Source: an uncultured Lachnospiraceae bacterium (lineage in GTDB: Bacteria; Bacillota; Clostridia; Lachnospirales; Lachnospiraceae). Taken from it: 5,110 bases of DNA. A program made the translations under genes and the position numbers. Location: NCBI GenBank assembly GCA_905236365.1, contig CAJOPP010000151.1:1-5110 (forward strand), read 5' to 3'. Shown here one piece after another: positions 1 to 5,110 of this stretch (position 1 is its first letter; every line of letters begins with the position of its first letter). Under the pieces are notes generated by a model, which made no database searches, was not told where the DNA came from, and saw only the letters and a list, made by a program, of their open reading frames with translations.

Positions 1-717
1 GTAGATTGCACCCTCAAATGGTTCCCTGATCAAATATGTATCTATAATCTCTTTTTTTGTAACAAAATCCATTACCAAATCCTTTTCGCCTTTTTCTCTG
101 GCAAAACGGACCGTGGCAAATCCTGCGCGCACAAGCGCGTCAGATAATTCTTCATATTCGCCCATGTTATAAGTCTTTTTCCATCCTTCTTTTGCGCCAT
201 ATTTGGAAATGTTTCCTTCTGCGTCCAATGTAATGTTATTATAGGAATCTGGGACAAAAATAATCAGTTTCTTAGGCGCTTCCATTCTTTTTGAAGATGT
301 GAAAACATATTGAAAGGGTGTCTGATTAGCACCAACTGTTAGTATTCCTCTCTTTTCTTGCAAATCGACGGTTTCACGAATATTAATCTGATTTTTCTGT
401 TCTTTCGACAGTGGCCAAATAAGCAACATTGGGGCTAATAACTGAATTAAATAATAGCAAACCACTCTCCCATCCGTAAAAATCTCATCAGATCTTTTTA
501 TAATTATTGCACTCAGAAACAGTATCACATTACAAATGTTCAGAAACAAGATAAGGATGTCAACTTCTTCAATCCAAACCGTAAATCCACACAAGACTTT
601 AGTAAAATTGGATCGATATCTTACTTTTCTCTTTTCCCTCACAAAGCCCAGCGTTGTCATCTTGTTCATCCATAACATACATGCCAAAAAACCAAGCACC
701 AATAATAATCTTTTCAT
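1..717 (-). CDS. Membrane-anchored alpha/beta-hydrolase-like protein, paralogue of the 1855-3237 gene; 3' end off window
   Basis: Reading from ATG 717 gives 239 codons to base 1 with no stop, so the gene continues off the left edge. The N-terminus has three hydrophobic helices (about 3-17 LLLVLGFLACMLWM, 52-73 VDILILFLNICNVILFLSAI, 86-103 VVCYYLIQLLAPMLLIW) instead of the five in the paralogue. From N-I-R-E-T-V-D (about 113) onward it aligns almost gap-free with residues 195-320 of the 460-residue protein: YVFTSSKRMEAPKKLIIFVP against YVYTTSKKVKTPSKLVVFMP, and NMGEYEELSDALVRAGFATV against NMGAYQELSDCLVREGYATI. The segments read as the first strands and helices of an alpha/beta-hydrolase fold. 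The nucleophile region lies beyond the window, so catalytic status cannot be judged. It directly follows the orphan Rhs tip with an 18-base gap, as an immunity gene would. That role is inferred. Confidence 0.85.
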   Translation of the reverse strand, partial: MKRLLLVLGFLACMLWMNKMTTLGFVREKRKVRYRSNFTKVLCGFTVWIEEVDILILFLNICNVILFLSAIIIKRSDEIFTDGRVVCYYLIQLLAPMLLIWPLSKEQKNQINIRETVDLQEKRGILTVGANQTPFQYVFTSSKRMEAPKKLIIFVPDSYNNITLDAEGNISKYGAKEGWKKTYNMGEYEELSDALVRAGFATVRFAREKGEKDLVMDFVTKKEIIDTYLIREPFEGAIY

Positions 718-726
718 TGCTATTTG

Positions 727-733
727 TCCTCAC
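727..733 (-). promoter_or_regulatory. Ribosome binding site (GTGAGGA) for the gene starting at 717
   Basis: GTGAGGA lies nine bases before the ATG at 717 and only two bases after the TAA (738-736) of the Rhs tip. The downstream gene can therefore be translated from its own site even though the tip has no start of its own. Confidence 0.7.
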
Positions 734-735
734 TT

Positions 736-1243
736 TTAATTTGAGCAATTACTAATAGCCGCATATCCAATTCCCATGGATTGATCGTAGTATGAACTTG
801 CACCCAAACGATCATATGCCACTCTATTACGTGCTCGTTCCAGTGCTTTGGCTAATTTATCACCCAATGTATATCTAGCATAACCAAATGGGATAGAAAT
901 AAGTAAAGCTGAAAGACCCGTTGCTTTTAAATCTGAAATAGTATCTTTTTTTATCCATTTCTGGATCTAGAATAAGATCCGTTACTAGATTACTTGCCAT
1001 TGCCAGCCCAGAGTTTAGTGTTGCTTCTCCTAAAACAGTTGCCGTTATGGCAATCCCCTTCTTCAATGATTCATTCAGTGCTACATTTGCAATTTTACTT
1101 GCAACACTTCCCTTTATGAGATCCTCCCCGCCAAACCTGCCTTCCCCTGCCAGGTATTCTCTCGCTTGGGTGAAGTAGGTACCGGAGATCTTATCATGCC
1201 GGTAGCCTGTGTAACCGAAAGGCTGTACCTTCCCTTGGTTTAG
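736..1243 (-). pseudogene. Orphan Rhs tip: Rhs core end plus variable C-terminal domain, start-less and frameshifted
   Basis: Read from 1243, the frame gives L-N-Q-G-K-V-Q-P-F, then GYTGYRHDKISG, TYFTQAREYLAGEG and RFGGEDLIKG (residues 10-45). This is the hallmark closing motif of the Rhs/YD-repeat core (GYTGYR...YFAQAREY...GRFxxED), so family assignment is firm. A TAA (1246-1244) stands immediately upstream and there is no start codon or ribosome binding site. After the core comes a small-residue hydrophobic region (about 46-93: IANVAL, ITATVLGEATLNSGLAMASN). At D-K-K the run of seven A (952-946) puts the frame off by one. Dropping one A continues as D-T-I-S-D-L-K-A-T-G-L-S-A-L-L through KALERARNRVAYDRLGAS to S-N-C-S-N and a TAA at 738-736, for 168 residues in total. 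Without that change, the frame ends at 875. It fits the displaced tip modules known at Rhs loci. The toxin activity of the tip is unknown. Confidence 0.85.
946..952 (-). other. Poly-A (A7) frameshift site in the orphan Rhs tip
   Basis: The minus strand reads ATGGAT, seven A, GATACT. With six A it would encode M-D-K-K-D-T and join the two open halves of the Rhs tip (1243-947 and 945-736). Both flanking frames are protein-like and complete up to the junction, so this is a one-base insertion rather than chance ORFs. Homopolymer mutation, slippage or sequencing error could each explain it. Confidence 0.75.
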
Positions 1244-1340
1244 TTATACGCCAGATGGTATCCTCTCTGATCCCATTTCCTACACAAGGCCTCTTCTAAG
1301 GTGAGCCAGTACTCCGAATCAAATTTTACAACCTACACGT
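1244..1340 (-). other. Unassigned 97-bp segment of raised GC between a membrane gene and the Rhs fragment
   Basis: One reading frame is open here between TAG (1335-1333) and TAA (about 1246-1244), carrying a 30-residue string with YWLTLEEALCRKWDQRGYHL and no start codon. It does not match any family I know. The GC of 1141-1320 is about 50% (91 of 180 counted by hand), well above its surroundings, so this piece may belong to the same Rhs-core insertion as 1081-1243, or may be the scar of a recombination event. No terminator hairpin with a T run is apparent. Confidence 0.3.
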
Positions 1341-1853
1341 TTATTCGGACTGAATTGCCTCTAATAATTGATTTAAAAAAGGTTGCGCGTTTTCAAATCG
1401 GGCATAAACATCAAACAACTTCTCATTCTGATCATCCACAATTGTGAATGCAATATTACCCGGCCAGGGAGCTATCCCGCCTAATTCCTTTAAAGGAATG
1501 GAACGCCATTCCTTCTTACCATACAAGAAAAGATTTCCATCTTTTACATACGCAAAGACCACTTTATATCTTCTCCACATCCCAAAAGCAAAACCATACA
1601 TCCCTATTATCGTAAGAATTAATATCACCAAACCAGCCATGTCCAAGTCTAGGATCACCATAATAGCCAACAACAGTACCCCTAGAATAAAACAAACTTT
1701 TCCATACCTCCATCTATCACTTGTCTCTCCGGAATAAAACTCTGCTTGTGCCGCCAAATCCTCACGGACTTGTTTGCATTTTTTCCCATAGCGTAATAAA
1801 AACACGCCTAAAATAACAAATATTAAAGAAATAATCAATTTAATCCAATTCAT
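1341..1853 (-). CDS. Three-pass membrane protein with PH-like C-terminal domain, hypothetical
   Basis: This encodes 170 residues from ATG 1853, which starts one base after the TAA of the pseudo-hydrolase gene and has GGGGAG (1869-1864) ten bases upstream. The in-frame ATG at 1871 lacks a ribosome binding site and would only add M-G-R-I-N-N. Hydrophobic helices lie at about 3-21, 52-70 and 72-91, the first two separated by a charged loop with KKCKQVREDLAAQAEFYSGE. The tail (about 96-168) alternates short strands, Y-K-V-V-F-A-Y-V, D-G-N-L-F-L-Y-G, W-R-S-I-P-L-K-E-L, I-A-F-T-I-V-D and K-L-F-D-V-Y, then a helix (PFLNQLLEAI). This layout fits bacterial PH-like domains of YdbT/YcxB-like membrane proteins. 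It is probably co-expressed with the gene before it and may be an accessory or second immunity protein; no function can be assigned. Confidence 0.85.
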   Translation of the reverse strand: MNWIKLIISLIFVILGVFLLRYGKKCKQVREDLAAQAEFYSGETSDRWRYGKVCFILGVLLLAIMVILDLDMAGLVILILTIIGMYGFAFGMWRRYKVVFAYVKDGNLFLYGKKEWRSIPLKELGGIAPWPGNIAFTIVDDQNEKLFDVYARFENAQPFLNQLLEAIQSE

Positions 1854-1854
1854 A

Positions 1855-3237
1855 TTATTTATTCTCCCCATTTAGCCAATTAATTATAGAATCAGCAACC
1901 TCCGAGTTCAGCGGTTCGGTTCTTTTACCAGACTTTTGTCTCCATACTGTAACACCCTTTCTCCGCTCTCCCTTATTATGGCGCAAAGAAAAATCTGTTC
2001 CGCTGAAATAATGATACGCTATTTTTGCATCTGTTCTTCTTTTGATTTCTTCAATCATTTGCCTGTTACTGTAAGGATCATATTCAACATATCCTGCGAA
2101 AACAGGTATTTGGGTTGCCAAATGTATAAAATCATCTATCACAGACTCATATTGTTCCTCACATATCTTCTTATCCTTTTGCGGCATGTCAGTTCCACAA
2201 AGCGAAATCAGACCTGCAATTTTCTTCTTTTCCTGCAGTTCTTTCGCTCCAATCCAGGTCATACCATGTGCCAATACATATATTTCGCCTGCAAACTCTC
2301 GAAATTCAGGAACCTCTGTAAAAATATCCACAGATGATACCCGAATCTGTTTCAATAACTTTCGTTCCTTCACTCGCTGACAGCGAATGGTAGCGTAACC
2401 TTCTCTTACCAAACAATCTGACAACTCCTGATAAGCGCCCATATTGGAAATTAGTTTCCAGCCTTTCTGCTTGTAATAGTCATATATATTTCCATCTACA
2501 TCCTGAGAAATACCGTAAGCTTCTGGCATAAAAACAACCAGTTTGGATGGTGTTTTCACCTTCTTCGATGTTGTGTAAACATATTCGTATTTTACATGAT
2601 GTCCGGCACTTTCTATTACTCGATGTTCCTCACGAATATCCACCGTTTCCCGAAAGTAATACACTCGATGCATCTGATTCATCCCGATATTTTGAGCATT
2701 ATCACAGTACATTGCATTCTCATTTTTTAAACTGTAAAGAATGTATATGATACCTCCAATTAATTCTAAAAAGACTATACATATTGAAGTCAAACACCGA
2801 ATAGCTGCTTTCTCAAAAACAAGTGAATATAAAAAGCCAAAGGATACAAGGCCAAGTAATAATATCAGCGAAAAACCATACGCTACTGCTTTCTTAATTC
2901 GTTCATGACAACAAACAGCCTCATTTATCACGCCCAAAACAATACCAGCCAGAAAAACTTCCAACAAAGTTATCATATATATTATTCTGATAACACTCAT
3001 CTCTTTAGGTGCGGCAAAGGCTAGCTGGGAGAAAAAAACGATCAAATTAATCTGAATTCCAATTCCACAAAATAAACTTGCAACATTTATCTCTCTTCCA
3101 AAATGCCAGAGCCAGGTAAAATAATACAAAAACTTATTTTCGACATATTCTTTGGAATTATCAGAAACCAACTCAGACATTATAATTAATATCCAAATCA
3201 AAATACTTGGCCATAAAACCTCACCTATTCCGTGCAT
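1855..3237 (-). CDS. Polytopic membrane protein with C-terminal alpha/beta-hydrolase-like domain, probably catalytically dead
   Basis: This encodes 460 residues from ATG 3237, with GGAG (3249-3246) eight bases upstream and a 13-base overlap with the preceding ORF. The N-terminal half has about five hydrophobic helices (near 8-24, 52-76, 82-105, 117-140 and 147-169). After RETVDIREE (196-204), a soluble domain follows: strand KLVVFMPEAYG (232-242), MGAYQELSDCLVREGYATIR (266-285), IYVLAHGMTWIGAKEL (319-334), AGLISLCGTD (341-350), IPVFAGYVEYDP (377-388) and YHYFSGTDFSLRH (408-420). This follows the strand order of alpha/beta hydrolases. At the nucleophile elbow, however, where G-x-S-x-G is expected, it reads A-H-G-M-T-W-I-G, and the usual catalytic His position after the last strand is not His; only the acid (Asp387) looks kept. 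A binding or immunity role is more likely than hydrolysis; this is inference. A paralogue lies at 1-717. The family is not named. Confidence 0.88.
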   Translation of the reverse strand: MHGIGEVLWPSILIWILIIMSELVSDNSKEYVENKFLYYFTWLWHFGREINVASLFCGIGIQINLIVFFSQLAFAAPKEMSVIRIIYMITLLEVFLAGIVLGVINEAVCCHERIKKAVAYGFSLILLLGLVSFGFLYSLVFEKAAIRCLTSICIVFLELIGGIIYILYSLKNENAMYCDNAQNIGMNQMHRVYYFRETVDIREEHRVIESAGHHVKYEYVYTTSKKVKTPSKLVVFMPEAYGISQDVDGNIYDYYKQKGWKLISNMGAYQELSDCLVREGYATIRCQRVKERKLLKQIRVSSVDIFTEVPEFREFAGEIYVLAHGMTWIGAKELQEKKKIAGLISLCGTDMPQKDKKICEEQYESVIDDFIHLATQIPVFAGYVEYDPYSNRQMIEEIKRRTDAKIAYHYFSGTDFSLRHNKGERRKGVTVWRQKSGKRTEPLNSEVADSIINWLNGENK

Positions 3238-3548
3238 TCTCCACTCTCCAGTTTCCTTTTAAAATAATAATGTAATATTTCATATATAGCATATTCAGAC
3301 GAAGGAATTGCTCCTTTTACAAATCCTTTTAACAGTTCCTTTCCAATAATGGGAGGTCCATATTTCCCCACTGCTGTCCAAACGGTTTTTTGCATTACAC
3401 CCCCAATCACTTTTCCGTCGAAAAAGATATTTGTTACATACGTTGTCATATGCGTATCGTACTGCACACCGTTTCCACCCAAAAAACCTGCAGCGAGTCC
3501 TAATAATCCATTATTTATGGCACGAAAAGCTATATCTTCAGATGACAC
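3225..3548 (-). CDS. Small Gly-rich hydrophobic protein, probable Rhs-type toxin tip fragment (107 aa from GTG; 121 aa if the frameshift is repaired)
   Basis: The ORF begins at GTG 3548, but the natural start is probably ATG 3589 in another frame (see the separate entry). Residues 8-25 (RAINNGLLGLAAGFLGGNG) form the kind of small-residue, glycine-rich stretch often found in the linker ahead of the terminal domain in Rhs/WapA-type tips. A basic amphipathic second half follows (VIGGVMQKTVWTAVGKYG at 47-64, then IIGKELLKGFVKGAIPSSEY). No nuclease or peptidase motif is visible. It ends E-S-G-E-C-T-E and overlaps the start of the next gene by 13 bases, indicating co-translation. By position it matches the orphan Rhs tip at 736-1243, which also precedes a pseudo-hydrolase gene. 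It may be a degenerate tip, a small membrane-active toxin, or simply a hypothetical protein. Confidence 0.6.
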   Translation of the reverse strand: MSSEDIAFRAINNGLLGLAAGFLGGNGVQYDTHMTTYVTNIFFDGKVIGGVMQKTVWTAVGKYGPPIIGKELLKGFVKGAIPSSEYAIYEILHYYFKRKLESGECTE

Positions 3549-3550
3549 TT

Positions 3551-3589
3551 CTACTCCATCTTGGCGATCCGCATAATCTTTTTATTCAT
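3551..3589 (-). other. Frameshifted original start (A5 run at 3579-3583) of the small ORF at 3225-3548
   Basis: The ATG at 3589 is followed by AAT and five A residues. One additional A would give M-N-K-K-D-Y-A-D-R-Q-D-G-V-E-V-S-S and join without a break to the ORF body, yielding a 121-residue protein behind a consensus ribosome binding site. As it stands, the reading ends at TAG 3553-3551, and GTG 3548 lies two bases after that stop, so reinitiation could still translate the body. Possible explanations are a one-base deletion, slippage in the A run, sequencing error, or a leader peptide coupled to the GTG start. Confidence 0.65.
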
Positions 3590-3597
3590 CACAAAAG

Positions 3598-3605
3598 TCC
3601 TCCTC
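3598..3605 (-). promoter_or_regulatory. Strong ribosome binding site (GAGGAGGA) ahead of a frame-broken start
   Basis: GAGGAGGA stands eight bases before the ATG at 3589. In the present sequence that ATG opens only a 12-codon ORF (M-N-K-K-I-M-R-I-A-K-M-E, stop TAG 3553-3551). A perfect site serving so short a peptide implies that the ATG originally started the longer ORF now read from GTG 3548. Confidence 0.75.
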
Positions 3606-3620
3606 GAACCATTTAATGCA

Positions 3621-4319
3621 CTATTCTTCCCGCGTTGACAGTACATCCATTATATAATTCTGAACATTGTCATATGTCATCTCCAAACTCTCTTTTTTAA
3701 ATATTGATTTTATCTCTCCTTGAGAAATACTTAATATCTCATTGCCCGATTCGTCCGAAACCGAGCATATAATTCCACCTTCAGAACAAAAAGTGATTTC
3801 CTCAAATACGATATCTGTAATCATATCCGCAATCATCTCTGCATTCTCACCAGTGCAAATGAAATGATAATCATCGGTTTCCTGATTACTAATATCTTTA
3901 CTGCACCGAAACCTTGTTAGGTCATATTTTTCATTCAGGCATTCCTCGATTCGAATCTGGCCATAAGTATCCGTACGGTAGTTATAATAATCATCTGCAT
4001 AAAGGCAACCATCGCCTTTTCCTTCTACTCCATATCCACATTTAAAGGCATCAAACTCTCTTCCTTCCTCATCACACAGATGATAAGTCCAAATGTGGAT
4101 AAACCTTGCTCCCCCGACCCTTTTTTCAATCATCTCGTAATCTACAGAAAGAATCTTAAATCGCGTTTGATATTTGACCGACAACATTTCCATAACGGCA
4201 TTTTTAGCATAAACGTTATATTTATTGTACCGATAATACCTCAGCGTCCAAATATGGAAACCTGCTACTATCAAAAAAATTACGCTAATAATTGTTACTA
4301 TTATCACTCCTCGCTTCAT
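3621..4319 (-). CDS. Single-pass membrane-anchored hypothetical protein with Cys-rich outer domain; candidate immunity protein
   Basis: This encodes 232 residues from the ATG at 4319, one base after the stop of the caspase-like gene. Residues 2-3 are Lys-Arg and residues 4-21 form one hydrophobic helix (VIIVTIISVIFLIVAGF), with no cleavage or lipobox motif, so a membrane anchor is likely. The remaining ~205 residues are soluble: an AKNAVMEMLSVKYQTRFKIL helix-strand segment (38-57), then HIWTYHLCDEEGREF (75-89) and GDGCLYADDYYNY (102-114). There are eight cysteines at about 82, 94, 105, 127, 139, 155, 178 and 185, which is unusual for an exported domain in this group. The order single helix, helix with KY-x-x-x-F, then W-T-x-x-x-x-D-x-x-G-x-x-F resembles small anchored proteins common in Firmicutes, but I cannot name a family. 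Its place directly after a putative toxin C-terminus suggests cognate immunity; that is inference only. Confidence 0.85.
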   Translation of the reverse strand: MKRGVIIVTIISVIFLIVAGFHIWTLRYYRYNKYNVYAKNAVMEMLSVKYQTRFKILSVDYEMIEKRVGGARFIHIWTYHLCDEEGREFDAFKCGYGVEGKGDGCLYADDYYNYRTDTYGQIRIEECLNEKYDLTRFRCSKDISNQETDDYHFICTGENAEMIADMITDIVFEEITFCSEGGIICSVSDESGNEILSISQGEIKSIFKKESLEMTYDNVQNYIMDVLSTREE

Positions 4320-4320
4320 A

Positions 4321-5110
4321 CTAATCCTCCTCGCAATCTTCGGGAACATATTGCATCCACCCCCTATGAACCCCTTTTGTCAACTTCTTCCATAGCACAT
4401 CCATATCACCAGCCCAAGACACTAACCCCGGGTAATTTAATGAACCATATTCTGAATAACCTCTTACTTTTCTGTCTATTTTTCGGATTTGCTTTTCTTT
4501 CCAAAGATCTGTATTCATTAACATGTTCCAGATTTCCATGGGTGCAGAACAGATGTGGCCGCCATACAACCCCCAATCTGATGCGACGTTAATCATTGCA
4601 TACAATGTTCTACCATTTTCGATACCATAGGACGTCCCACCTGTTTTGTTCGTCCAAGTTTGTGCAAAGCTCTTACCATCTGGGTCTTTGGTTCCAGCAT
4701 TACATGAATAGAAATAGGTTATTGTTTCGTCAAAAGCAAGAGCATTAAGTTTTTCTATATCACTCTGTGTGAAATCAATCTTGAGTCTCTTTTCATCACT
4801 CAATGAACTAACATGATATGAAAAAGAGAGCTGATTTTCAATAGAATCAGAATATGTTGGACTCTGTCCATGACAGAAAAAGCTCATATATGTTATGGGA
4901 TTCTCTGTTCTAGTCATTCCGCCATCCTTTTCATTAATATAATTTATCATATCCACCTTTTCAGATATCTCCAAATAATTAATACTTAGATTTTCGGCAG
5001 TCTGTGCAAAATTGATCAAATCATGTTCCGAATAACCTGCTGATACAACCATCCATGTTATATCATCTGCGGGTACTCCGGCCTGAATCAAATCATTTAC
5101 GTTTTTTAAA
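4321..5110 (-). CDS. C-terminal part of a large, probably Rhs-type, protein with a caspase-like (clan CD) domain; 5' end off window
   Basis: The frame is open to the right window edge with no stop (L-K-N-V-N-D precede the TTG at 5091), so the visible part is the C-terminal ~262 residues of a longer protein and TTG 5091 is probably not a real start. Counting from that TTG, a hydrophobic strand ITYMSFFCHG ends in His74-Gly, and ITYFYSCNAG ends in Cys130, followed by FAQTW-NKTGGTSYGI-NGRTLY (about 142-164). A His-Gly after one beta strand and Ser-Cys after the next is the arrangement of caspase/gingipain-like cysteine peptidases. I recall similar His...SCNxG...FAxxW segments at the ends of Clostridia Rhs proteins, but cannot run a search. 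It ends D-C-E-E-D just before the next gene, whose ribosome binding site lies in these last codons. A toxin or processing peptidase role is inferred. The coding status is secure, the fold moderate. Confidence 0.8.
   Translation of the reverse strand, partial: LKNVNDLIQAGVPADDITWMVVSAGYSEHDLINFAQTAENLSINYLEISEKVDMINYINEKDGGMTRTENPITYMSFFCHGQSPTYSDSIENQLSFSYHVSSLSDEKRLKIDFTQSDIEKLNALAFDETITYFYSCNAGTKDPDGKSFAQTWTNKTGGTSYGIENGRTLYAMINVASDWGLYGGHICSAPMEIWNMLMNTDLWKEKQIRKIDRKVRGYSEYGSLNYPGLVSWAGDMDVLWKKLTKGVHRGWMQYVPEDCEED
4325..4332 (-). promoter_or_regulatory. Ribosome binding site (GAGGAGGA) that sets the start of the 3621-4319 gene
   Basis: GAGGAGGA ends five bases before the ATG at 4319. It encodes the last Glu-Glu-Asp codons of the upstream gene, whose TAG stop (4323-4321) falls between it and the ATG. 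The two genes are therefore probably translationally coupled. This favours the ATG at 4319 over the in-frame ATG at 4349, which lies inside the upstream gene. Confidence 0.8.

Noticed and set aside
125..140. GC-rich inverted repeat (GCGCGC-ACAA-GCGCGT)
   Set aside because: It lies within coding sequence, has a five-pair stem and is not followed by a T run on either strand, so it is not a terminator.
72..257. Minus-strand 61-codon open frame
   Set aside because: It overlaps in another frame the 239-codon frame running from 717 to the window edge, which aligns with the 1855-3237 protein.
536..739. Plus-strand 67-codon open frame
   Set aside because: It lies antisense to the start of the paralogue gene, with no ribosome binding site.
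946..952. Programmed ribosomal -1 frameshift at the A7 run
   Set aside because: The frame change needed to join the halves is +1 (or loss of one A), not -1, and the fragment has no start codon; mutation or slippage explains it better.
1936..2750. Several plus-strand open frames opposite the pseudo-hydrolase gene
   Set aside because: They are antisense shadows of the 460-residue gene, whose minus-strand frame has homology to the paralogue at 1-717.
4320..4349. Upstream ATG at 4349 for the membrane-anchored gene
   Set aside because: It lies inside the caspase-like gene without a ribosome binding site, whereas ATG 4319 has GAGGAGGA at good spacing and puts the membrane helix at the very N-terminus.
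4080..4592. Plus-strand open frame of 170 codons
   Set aside because: It lies opposite two well-supported minus-strand genes with ribosome binding sites and recognisable domain features, has no upstream ribosome binding site and its translation is low-complexity.

Overview
The window is low in GC (roughly 33-37% over most of its length, by hand count of sample lines). Every supportable gene lies on the minus strand, with tight spacing and strong GAGG-type ribosome binding sites. Base composition, codon use and the style of the proteins suggest a Firmicute, most likely a gut Clostridia/Lachnospiraceae-type bacterium. That placement is inferred; no marker gene is present. I see no plus-strand gene, RNA gene, CRISPR array or complete insertion sequence.

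Read in the direction of transcription (right to left), the window is best explained as the variable tip region of an Rhs/YD-repeat polymorphic toxin locus. (1) 5110-4321: C-terminal part of a large protein whose beginning lies off the right edge, with a caspase-like His...Cys signature (FFCHG...YSCNAG). (2) 4319-3621: a single-pass membrane-anchored protein with a cysteine-rich outer domain, overlapping the ribosome binding site region of gene 1; a candidate immunity partner. (3) 3589-3225: a small glycine-rich hydrophobic ORF whose strong ribosome binding site and ATG are out of frame with its body by one base in an A5 run. (4) 3237-1855: a five-pass membrane protein with a C-terminal alpha/beta-hydrolase-like domain that seems to lack the usual catalytic Ser and His. 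(5) 1853-1341: a three-pass membrane protein with a PH-like tail. (6) 1243-736: a start-less, frameshifted orphan Rhs tip that carries the unmistakable Rhs core ending (GYTGYRHDK...TYFTQAREY...GRFGGED) followed by a hydrophobic C-terminal tip. (7) 717-1 and beyond the left edge: a paralogue of gene 4 that is open to the window end and has no stop inside the window.

The pattern of a hydrophobic Rhs-type tip followed by a membrane-anchored pseudo-hydrolase occurs twice (3-4 and 6-7). This suggests a repeated tip/immunity cassette of a kind I do not recognise. In both cassettes the tip is broken by a one-base change in a poly-A run inside an M-(N/D)-K-K-D motif: A5 in one and A7 in the other, where A6 would restore the frame in each. 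A local rise in GC to about 50% at 1141-1320 coincides with the Rhs core fragment, as expected where conserved Rhs core meets AT-rich exchanged tips. Assignment of toxin and immunity roles is inference from order and architecture.
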